Positions 32,400 through 38,329 of a stretch of DNA of 38,329 nt are shown here, in pieces. Origin of the DNA: Clostridiales bacterium (GTDB lineage Bacteria; Bacillota; Clostridia; Oscillospirales; Oscillospiraceae); contig JAHZBA010000028.1 in assembly GCA_019423635.1 (NCBI GenBank), positions 1-38,329 on the forward strand. Reading direction: 5' to 3'. Within the stretch, counting starts at the first letter, position 1, and each line of letters starts with the position of its first letter. The translations under genes and the position numbers were made by a program. The notes under the pieces were generated by a model. That model was not told where the DNA came from. It saw nothing but the letters and a program-made list of their open reading frames with translations, and made no database searches.

Positions 32400-33065
32400 T
32401 CACGCCTCATCCTCCAGCCGCCGCAGGCCCGCGATGTCGCTCACCGGCAGGGAGAACACCAGGGACTGGGCCTTGGTCTGCATCCCGGCCTGGGTCATGA
32501 CGGCCTTCATGATCTCCCGGCGCGTCTCCTCCTTCGCCACGATGAACACCAGCTCCTTCTCCGCCGCAATGGAGACCCCGAAGAACTTCCGCGCCAGCTC
32601 CGTGCCGGTGCCCTTGGCGTGGACAGAGGTGCCGCCGGTGGCTCCGGCGCTGCGGGCCGCGTCCATCACCTGGTCCGTGCAGCCCTGGTTGGTGATGACA
32701 ATCAGCAGCTCGTGTGTCAGTTTCTGTTCCATATGCTCCTCCGCCTCCTGCTGCAGCAGGTAATCCCGCGCCGCCGCGCCGCCGATGCTGCTCACCGGCA
32801 CCGTCATCAGGATTCCCCGGCCGGGGACATCCAGCCACAGCTCCCGGGCCGCCCGGCGCACCAGCTGGGGCGACCTGGGCGCCATGCACAGCAGCACGGC
32901 CTTCTCCGTGGCCTCCAGGCCCAGACAGTCCAGAATCTCCGTGGTGGCCGTGCCCCGGCCCAGGGTCGTCAGTACCAGGGGAATCCCCTGGGATTGATAC
33001 CAGGCGGCGAACTCCCCGCCCCGGTTCCGGTCTGTGATGGTAATCATCAGGACAGCTCCGCCCAC
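32400..33065 (-). CDS. Double PII-like (GlnB-family) protein
   Basis: 221 residues made of two PII-like ferredoxin folds in tandem. The second (about 110-221) is the clearer: HELLIVITNQGCTDQVMDAA, then GTSVHAKGTG in the T-loop position, EKELVFIVAKEE, and SLPVSDIAGL. The first (about 5-100) has the same order in a diverged form and ends VPVSSIGG. The uridylylated Tyr of nitrogen PII proteins is not obvious. The start is GTG 33065, with AAAGGGGG 8 bases upstream; a TTG at 33110 and ATG at 33047 have no such site. It lies 60 bases after the DUF1538 gene on the same strand, so it probably regulates that membrane protein, as PII does AmtB. The ligand is unknown. Confidence 0.8.
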   Translation of the reverse strand: MGGAVLMITITDRNRGGEFAAWYQSQGIPLVLTTLGRGTATTEILDCLGLEATEKAVLLCMAPRSPQLVRRAARELWLDVPGRGILMTVPVSSIGGAAARDYLLQQEAEEHMEQKLTHELLIVITNQGCTDQVMDAARSAGATGGTSVHAKGTGTELARKFFGVSIAAEKELVFIVAKEETRREIMKAVMTQAGMQTKAQSLVFSLPVSDIAGLRRLEDEA

Positions 33066-33125
33066 GGCAGACACCCCCTTTAAACGATCAGTAAATACGT
33101 GAAAACCCAATGCCGCGGACGCTCA

Positions 33126-34664
33126 TCAAAGATCAATGATCTCCTCCTCCGCCGGCTCCGCGGCGGCCTGGGCCCGCTCCGCCCGCCTCAGGCGGATCTG
33201 ATAGAGCAGCCCCAGCAGCTGGATGGTCAAAAGCGGCGTCATGGCCACCATGGCCACCACCCCGAAGGCGTCCGTGACCACATTGCCCCCCAGGGCCTCG
33301 CAGGCCCCCATGGCAAAGGGCAGCAGGAAGGTGGCCGTCATGGGGCCGGAGGCCACGCCGCCGGAGTCAAAGGCAATGGCGGTGAACATATCCGGCACCA
33401 GGAAGGAGAGCACCAGGGCCGCCAGATAGCCCGGCACCAGAAACCAAATGATGGAGATCCCCGTCAGCACCCGGGTCATGGCCAGGCCGATGGACACCGC
33501 CACGCCGATGGAGAGGCTGGCGCTCATGGCTCTGCCGGGAATGGCCCCGGAGGTGATCTCCTCCACCTGCCGGTTCAGCACATGGACCGCCGGCTCCGCC
33601 TGGACGATGAACCAGCCCATCAGCATCCCGATGGGAATCAGCACCCAGTTCCAGGGCAGGGCGGCAATCTGCCGGCCCAGATAGGTGCCCGCCGGCATGA
33701 AGCCCACATTGACGCCGGTGAGGAAGAGCACCAGTCCAAGGTAAGTATAAAGGAGACCCACCACAATTTTCAACAGTTTTTTTTGCTTCAGCCGCAAAGA
33801 GACCATCTGAAACACCGCAAAGAAGGCCGCAATGGGGGCAAGGCACACCGCCACCTCCCGGATGTACTCCGGAAGGCCCGCCGTGAAAAGGCCCCACAGC
33901 ACCCGGGTGTCCTCCGCCTGGGGCACCGCCGCGGGAACATAGGTCCCGGAGGCCGGGTACACCAGCGCCAGAATCAGCACCGCCAGAATCGGGCCCACGG
34001 AGCACAGGGCCACCAGGCCGAAGCTGTCCCGGGAGGCATTTTCGTCGCTTCGGATGGAGGACACGCCCAGCCCCAGCGCCATGATGAAGGGCACCGTCAT
34101 GGGCCCCGTGGTGACGCCGCCGGAATCAAAGGCGATGGCCCAGAAGTCCTCCGGCACAAAGAGCGCCAGGAGAAACACCAACGCGTAAAAGGCCACCAGC
34201 ATCCACTGCAGCGGCACCCGGAAGAGAATCCGCAGCAGGGCGATCACCAGAAAGCTCCCCACGCCCACCGCCACGGCCCCCACCAGGACCGTATTGGGAA
34301 TGCCGGGCACCTGTCCCGCCAGCACCTGGAGATCCGGCTCCGACACCGTGATGATGACGCCGATGAGAAGGCTCACCGCCACCACCACGGAGAGCTTGCG
34401 GGACTTTGTCATCTGGGCGCCCACCCGCTCACCGATGGGGGTCATGGCGCTCTCGGCGCCCAGGGTGAACAGCCCCATCCCCAAAATCAGCAGCACCGCC
34501 CCCACCAGAAAGGCCAGCAGCGTGTCCGCGGGCACCGGGGCGATGGTGAAGCACAGCACCAGCACAATGGCCGTGATGGGCAGCACGGAGGCCAGGGCTT
34601 CCCGGATCTTCTCCTCCAGAATCCCCTTCGTCTTCTCCAGCGCCTCCCGCCAGTTCTCCCCCAT
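33126..34664 (-). CDS. DUF1538 membrane protein, internally duplicated
   Basis: A 512-residue integral membrane protein with about 12 hydrophobic helices. It holds two homologous halves: SEPDLQVL (108-115) and FDSGGVTTGPMT (179-190) in the first, AEPAVHVL (356-363) and FDSGGVASGPMT (432-443) in the second. The equal spacing, about 250 residues, shows an ancient duplication like that of many transporters. The acidic and Gly-rich motifs probably line a substrate path. DUF1538 proteins have no established substrate to my knowledge. ATG 34664 is preferred over GTG 34694, which has no ribosome site; GAGAGG and GTGAGGG lie before 34664. The PII-like gene follows in the same direction and is presumably co-transcribed. 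Confidence 0.85.
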   Translation of the reverse strand: MGENWREALEKTKGILEEKIREALASVLPITAIVLVLCFTIAPVPADTLLAFLVGAVLLILGMGLFTLGAESAMTPIGERVGAQMTKSRKLSVVVAVSLLIGVIITVSEPDLQVLAGQVPGIPNTVLVGAVAVGVGSFLVIALLRILFRVPLQWMLVAFYALVFLLALFVPEDFWAIAFDSGGVTTGPMTVPFIMALGLGVSSIRSDENASRDSFGLVALCSVGPILAVLILALVYPASGTYVPAAVPQAEDTRVLWGLFTAGLPEYIREVAVCLAPIAAFFAVFQMVSLRLKQKKLLKIVVGLLYTYLGLVLFLTGVNVGFMPAGTYLGRQIAALPWNWVLIPIGMLMGWFIVQAEPAVHVLNRQVEEITSGAIPGRAMSASLSIGVAVSIGLAMTRVLTGISIIWFLVPGYLAALVLSFLVPDMFTAIAFDSGGVASGPMTATFLLPFAMGACEALGGNVVTDAFGVVAMVAMTPLLTIQLLGLLYQIRLRRAERAQAAAEPAEEEIIDL

Positions 34665-34933
34665 GCCCTCACCGTCCTCTCTTGTTGACTCCACTTTACC
34701 ATGGAAGCCATACGCCCTTCAACAAACGCACACATCTTTTAACAGGATATTTACAATCTTCTGTCCGCACCCGGCGGACAGCCTCCGGCGGTGTGCCGGG
34801 GCGGTCCGCCTCCGTCTGTCCGGCGCTTGTGCTATCTTCCAAAAAAATCTGGGGGCCGCCGTCCACAAATTGCCGTTTCCTCCAAAATTCATCTTTCACC
34901 GCTTCCTGACTTCTCAAGTCCCCGGAGAACCGC

Positions 34934-34939
34934 TATAAT
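34934..34939 (+). promoter_or_regulatory. Probable -10 of the Na/Pi transporter gene
   Basis: A perfect TATAAT, 46 bases before the start codon. The -35 17 bases upstream (TCTCAA) is poor, so an activator may be needed. The rest of the 34665-34985 divergent gap shows no gene. Confidence 0.5.
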
Positions 34940-34985
34940 ACATGATGAGTTATTTTGGCCTGGAATCAAAAAAAGGAGAGGTGAC

Positions 34986-36740
34986 ATGGATATTTTTTCC
35001 GTCTTTACCCTCTGCGGCGGCCTGGCTTTCTTCCTCTACGGCATGACCACCATGTCCAAGAGCCTGGAAAAGATGGCCGGCGGCAAGCTGGAACGGCTGC
35101 TCAAGCGCATGACCTCCAACCCCGTCAAGAGTCTGCTGCTGGGGGCGGGCATCACCATTGCCATTCAGTCCTCCTCCGCCATGACGGTGATGCTGGTGGG
35201 TCTGGTGAACTCCGGCGTCATGGAGCTGGGGCAGACCATCGGCGTCATCATGGGCTCCAACGTGGGCACCACACTGACGGCGTGGATTCTCTCCCTCACC
35301 GGCATCGAGAGCGAGAGCGTCCTTTTGAATATGCTCAAGCCGGAGAACTTCTCCCCCCTGCTGGCCCTGGCGGGCGTGATCCTCATCATGGGGTCCAAGA
35401 AGCAGCGGCGGCGGGATGTGGGCCGCATTCTGGTGGGCTTTTCCATTTTGATGTACGGCATGGAGCTGATGAAGAACTCCGTCAGCCCCCTGGCGGATCT
35501 GCCGGAGTTCTCCCAGATCCTGACGGCCTTCCAGAATCCTTTGCTGGGCGTGCTGGTGGGCGCGGTGTTCACCGGCGTCATTCAGTCCTCCGCCGCGTCG
35601 GTGGGCATTCTGCAGGCCCTGGCCCTCACCGGCTCCATCACCTACGGCATGGCCATTCCCATTATCATGGGCCAGAACATCGGCACCTGCGTCACGGCCC
35701 TCATCAGCTCCATCGGCGTCAACCGCAACGCCAAGCGGGTGTCCGTGATTCACATCTCCTTCAACGTCATCGGCACGGTGGTGGGACTGATCCTCTTCTT
35801 CGGCGGGGATCTGATCTTCCACTACACCTTCATGGACCTGCCCGTAGGGGCGGTGGGCATCGCCCTCTGCCACACGGTGTTCAACGTGTTCACCACCCTG
35901 ATCCTCATGCCCTTCTCCCGCCAGCTGGAAAAGCTGGCGCGGAGACTGGTCAGCGACGAAACCAAGGCCGAGGAGTTCGCCTTCCTGGACCCCTTGCTGC
36001 TGCGGACTCCCAGCGTGGCCATCAGCGAGTGCGTGACCATGACCGGCCGTATGAGCGAAATGGCCCGGCACACGCTGACGCTGTCCCTGCAGCAGCTGTG
36101 GGAGTACAGTGCGGCCCGGGAGTCGGAGATCATTTCCAATGAGGACAAGCTGGACATCTACGAGGACCGGCTGGGCAGCTATCTGGTGCAGATCTCCCAG
36201 CACGGCGTGTCCATGGACGATATCCGCACGGTCTCCCGCCTGCTCCACGCCATCAGCGACTTCGAGCGTATCGGCGACCACGCCCTGAACCTCCAGGAGT
36301 CCGCCCAGGAGCTCCACGAAAAGGCCCTGCGCTTCTCCGGCGGCGCCGAGCAGGAGCTGCAGGTGCTTCAGCGGGCGCTGATGGACATTGTGGACAAGTC
36401 CTTCGCCAGCTTCCAGTCGGACAGCGCCCGGGCCGCCACGGAGGTGGAGCCCCTGGAGGAGACGGTGGACCGGCTCACCGAGGAGATCCGCTCCCGCCAC
36501 ATCGCCCGGCTCCAGTCCGGACAGTGCACTATTCAGATGGGCTTCATTCTCAACGACCTCCTGGTGAATATGGAGCGGATCAGCGACCACTGCTCCAACA
36601 TCGCCGTCTCTGTCATTGAGGAGAAGCGGGAACACGTGGACCGCCACGCCTATCTCAGCGAGATGAAGGACCAGGGCGATTTCAACGCCCTGCTTGCGGC
36701 GAACCTTCAGAAATACCATCTGCCCGAGTGGGAGCTCTGA
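34986..36740 (+). CDS. Na/Pi cotransporter family protein with PhoU domain
   Basis: 584 residues. The N-terminal membrane half has two inverted Na/Pi-cotransport repeats with QSSSA (61-65) and QSSAA (200-204), the substrate- and sodium-binding motifs of the NptA/SLC34-like family, and matching GSNVGTT and GQNIGTC segments. The C-terminal part (about 370-565) is a helical PhoU-like domain (ISDFERIGDHALN, MERISDHCSNIA), with the acidic metal-binding patches of that fold. The role is phosphate uptake or export linked to phosphate sensing. ATG 34986 follows GGAGAGG by 5 bases. The 65-residue in-frame extension upstream runs through the promoter and is rejected. No pst genes lie nearby. Confidence 0.93.
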   Translation: MDIFSVFTLCGGLAFFLYGMTTMSKSLEKMAGGKLERLLKRMTSNPVKSLLLGAGITIAIQSSSAMTVMLVGLVNSGVMELGQTIGVIMGSNVGTTLTAWILSLTGIESESVLLNMLKPENFSPLLALAGVILIMGSKKQRRRDVGRILVGFSILMYGMELMKNSVSPLADLPEFSQILTAFQNPLLGVLVGAVFTGVIQSSAASVGILQALALTGSITYGMAIPIIMGQNIGTCVTALISSIGVNRNAKRVSVIHISFNVIGTVVGLILFFGGDLIFHYTFMDLPVGAVGIALCHTVFNVFTTLILMPFSRQLEKLARRLVSDETKAEEFAFLDPLLLRTPSVAISECVTMTGRMSEMARHTLTLSLQQLWEYSAARESEIISNEDKLDIYEDRLGSYLVQISQHGVSMDDIRTVSRLLHAISDFERIGDHALNLQESAQELHEKALRFSGGAEQELQVLQRALMDIVDKSFASFQSDSARAATEVEPLEETVDRLTEEIRSRHIARLQSGQCTIQMGFILNDLLVNMERISDHCSNIAVSVIEEKREHVDRHAYLSEMKDQGDFNALLAANLQKYHLPEWEL

Positions 36741-36744
36741 TCCT

Positions 36745-36773
36745 GCCGGCAGGGCCGAAACAGGCCTGCCGGC
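36745..36773 (+). terminator. Hairpin after the Na/Pi gene
   Basis: GCCGGCAGG (36745-36753) pairs with CCTGCCGGC (36765-36773) around 11 bases. It has no T tract and is the first of three stem-loops before the convergent gene. Confidence 0.45.
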
Positions 36774-36791
36774 TCTCAACCGGGACGCGAA

Positions 36792-36827
36792 AGTGAAGCG
36801 GCGCTGCCGACGCAGCGCCGCTTCACT
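36792..36827. terminator. GC-rich stem-loop, probable terminator
   Basis: A 16-bp perfect stem AGTGAAGCGGCGCTGC (36792-36807 with 36812-36827), loop CGAC. It is followed by CTTCT only. Confidence 0.65.
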
Positions 36828-36836
36828 CTTCTACAA

Positions 36837-36868
36837 AACGGGACAGCACGGCAGTGTGCTGTCCCGTT
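36837..36868. terminator. Second stem-loop between convergent genes
   Basis: A 13-bp perfect stem AACGGGACAGCAC (36837-36849 with 36856-36868), loop GGCAGT, followed by CATTTG. It may act on both strands, as the minus gene ends at 36904. Confidence 0.6.
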
Positions 36869-36903
36869 CATTTGCGCAGTCCGTCCGCGGCGGGGAGCGC
36901 CGC

Positions 36904-37290
36904 TCACACCAGCTCCATGGATGTCATCTGGTGAAACCAGTCCGCCAGCTCCTCCTGCTCCGCCAGGGTCATGCCCCGGCCGCCGTAGTAGGCGCTGAGG
37001 AAGTCCGGCAGCGACCCGCCGTACTGGCTCTCCACCACATGGCGGGCCTCCCGGCGGCGGTAACCCATCTCCGTCATGGCGGGGACATAGAGGTTGGCCG
37101 TCTTCCGCTTCTCCACCGCCAGCGCGCCCTTGTTCACCAGCCGGGTCAGGAAGGTAGCCAGCGTCTGCACCTTCCAGCCCTTGTGGGCAAAGAGGTGGCG
37201 CAGCTGGGAGGTGGTGATGGGGGCGCCCAGCTGCCAGATCACCTGCATGATCTCCATCTCCGAGTCCGAAAGGGCGTGAAATGTCTGCAT
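36904..37290 (-). CDS. BlaI/MecI/CopY-family winged-helix repressor
   Basis: 128 residues. The N-terminal winged helix has LSDSEMEIMQVIWQLGAPIT, then SQLRHLF and the recognition part VQTLATFLTRLVNKGAL, which is the BlaI/MecI layout. The short C-terminal helices are for dimerisation. In classical systems the repressor is cleaved after a BlaR1/MecR1 membrane sensor is triggered. No such sensor and no beta-lactamase gene is adjacent, so the target is unknown. AGGAGG lies 7 bases before ATG 37290. It has its own promoter at 37338-37366. I do not see the TACA-N2-TGTA operator typical of BlaI near it. Confidence 0.88.
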   Translation of the reverse strand: MQTFHALSDSEMEIMQVIWQLGAPITTSQLRHLFAHKGWKVQTLATFLTRLVNKGALAVEKRKTANLYVPAMTEMGYRRREARHVVESQYGGSLPDFLSAYYGGRGMTLAEQEELADWFHQMTSMELV

Positions 37291-37337
37291 GGAACCGCCT
37301 CCTGTCTCAAATTCATGGTCCAGAGATTTCCAGATCC

Positions 37338-37366
37338 ATAGTAGTCCATTCCCGGGAAAAAGTCAA
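37338..37366 (-). promoter_or_regulatory. Promoter of the BlaI-type gene
   Basis: On minus, TTGACT (complement of 37361-37366) and TACTAT (complement of 37338-37343), spacer 17, about 48 bases before the start. Confidence 0.78.
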
Positions 37367-37415
37367 GGCGCGCAGTGCCTCCTGCGCCAAACCGCGCTGC
37401 CGCCGCAAAAATCGT

Positions 37416-38329
37416 TCACGCCGGAAGGCGCACAAGACCCGCCTCCACCAGCTTCTGGAGGCTCATGAGAATCCCCAGCTTCGCGTGGTACCACGTCAGC
37501 CCTCCCTGGAAATACACCGCGTAGGGAGGGCGGATGGGGCCGTCTGCGCTGAGTTCGATGCTGCTGCCCTGAACGAAGGCCCCCGCCGCCATGATGACCT
37601 CGCTGTCGTAGCCCGGCATGGCCCAGGGCTCCGGGGTCACATAGCTGTCCACTGGCGCGGCGGCCTGGATGCCCCGGCAGAAGGCCACAATGGCCTCCCG
37701 GCTGCCCAGGGTCACCGCCTGGATGATGTCGTGGCGGTCCTCTCCGGCCTTCGGCACACAGGGAAAGCCCAGGCGCTCGTAGACGCTGGCGGCAAAGATG
37801 GCCCCCTTCAAGGCGCCCGCCACCACCGTGGGGGAGAGGAACAGGCCCTGGTAGAAGGCTGGCATCAGCCCCAGGTTGGCGCCCACCTCCTGTCCCAGAC
37901 CCGGGGCGGAGAGGCGGTAGGCGCACCGCTCCACGCACTCCCGGGTGCCGCAGATATAGCCGCCGATGGGGGCCAATCCCCCTCCGGGGTTCTTGATGAG
38001 GCTGCCCACCACCATGTCCGCCCCCAGGTCCGAGGGCTCCAGCCGCTCCACAAACTCCCCGTAGCAGTTGTCCACCATCACCTTCACCTCCGGCTTCACG
38101 GACTTGCAGAAGGCGATGAGCTCCCCAATCTCCGCCACCGAGTAGCTGGGCCGGGTGGCGTAGCCCTTGGAGCGCTGGATGGTGATGAGCTTCGTCCGCT
38201 CATTGATCCGGCTGCGGATGGCGTCGTAGTCAAAGCTGCCGTCCGGCCTCAGCTCCGCCTGGGCATAGCTCACGCCGTACTCCTTCAAAGAGCACTTGCT
38301 CTCCCGGATGCCGATGACCTCCTCCAGCG
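37416..38329 (-). CDS. YnbB/aluminium-resistance-type PLP enzyme, 5' end outside window
   Basis: The C-terminal 304 or so residues of a PLP-dependent fold-type I protein of the Alum_res (YnbB, methionine gamma-lyase-like) family. TIQRSKGYATRPSYSV contains the Lys expected to hold PLP. VMVDNCYGEFVE gives the cofactor Asp, and GSLIKNPGGGLAPIGGYI follows. The frame stays open past the TTG at 38288 to the window edge (residues EEVIGIRESKCS), so that codon is internal and the gene continues to the left of its own start, beyond base 38329. The biochemical role of the family is not settled; C-S lyase activity on a sulfur amino acid is the usual guess. In many Firmicutes it lies near hfq/miaA or glnR, which cannot be checked here. 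Confidence 0.88.
   Translation of the reverse strand, partial: LEEVIGIRESKCSLKEYGVSYAQAELRPDGSFDYDAIRSRINERTKLITIQRSKGYATRPSYSVAEIGELIAFCKSVKPEVKVMVDNCYGEFVERLEPSDLGADMVVGSLIKNPGGGLAPIGGYICGTRECVERCAYRLSAPGLGQEVGANLGLMPAFYQGLFLSPTVVAGALKGAIFAASVYERLGFPCVPKAGEDRHDIIQAVTLGSREAIVAFCRGIQAAAPVDSYVTPEPWAMPGYDSEVIMAAGAFVQGSSIELSADGPIRPPYAVYFQGGLTWYHAKLGILMSLQKLVEAGLVRLPA

Noticed and set aside
33099..34688. 529-residue open frame on plus
   Set aside because: It is antisense to the DUF1538 gene, whose duplicated motifs and hydrophobic helices are unmistakable.
34950..36779. 609-residue open frame on minus
   Set aside because: It is antisense to the Na/Pi-PhoU gene, and its composition is that of a shadow frame.

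Overview
The window is about 38 kb of GC-rich DNA, compactly coded on both strands. Gene content and signals fit a Gram-positive anaerobe of the Clostridia, most like the gut Oscillospiraceae (Flavonifractor/Oscillibacter-type). The reasons are a dnaG-rpoD pair, strong AGGAGG ribosome sites, sigma-A promoters with 17-base spacers, two surface proteins with SLH repeats, and a hotdog-fold aminoacyl-CoA ammonia-lyase. The genus is an inference. I see no rRNA, tRNA, CRISPR, phage or transposase gene.

Layout: (1) 1-3080, 3' part of dnaG overlapping rpoD, closed by a terminator. (2) 3183-5275, a beta-aminoacyl-CoA ammonia-lyase and a family III CoA-transferase. (3) 5299-8370, a large secreted SLH protein with a CHAP/NlpC-like domain (minus). 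(4) 8755-10562, a TGS-nucleoside kinase-like protein. (5) 10749-12527, an Imm5-like/zinc-ribbon fusion (minus). (6) 12610-15835, an FHA-FtsW/RodA fusion overlapping a class B penicillin-binding protein (minus). (7) 16145-18945, an orphan radical SAM enzyme, a MATE exporter and a 49-residue protein. (8) 19116-22728, an SLH serine hydrolase and a CapA-like lipoprotein. (9) 22845-29406, an amino-sugar region: AGE epimerase, an Ig-like secreted protein, nagB and nagA on minus, with a ROK-type gene and a TIGR04076 protein divergent on plus. (10) 29427-32362, a chemoreceptor with a zinc-binding (CZB-like) sensor and a ketopantoate reductase-like gene. (11) 32400-36868, a DUF1538 membrane protein with a double PII-like protein, and a Na/Pi-PhoU transporter. 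(12) 36904-38329, a lone BlaI-type repressor and the 3' part of a YnbB-type PLP enzyme.

How the genes work together: dnaG/rpoD is the classical macromolecular-synthesis pair. FtsW-FHA plus PBP is a glycan polymerase and transpeptidase pair. AGE-NagA-NagB would carry ManNAc/GlcNAc derivatives to fructose-6-phosphate. DUF1538 and the PII-like protein look like a transporter with its regulator. The ammonia-lyase/CoA-transferase pair fits amino-acid fermentation through beta-aminoacyl-CoA esters.

The less ordinary material is mostly between genes. It includes helically spaced ATGATGCA repeats on a consensus promoter (19116-19193), two tandem hairpin arrays (10537-10707 and 21283-21426), self-complementary dispersed repeats (8457-8535 and 15890-15966), and a 19-bp tandem duplication that copies a ribosome site and start codon (25895-25932). 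Several proteins have unusual domain combinations, in two cases with composition shifts at or near the domain boundaries. All statements on composition are by eye.
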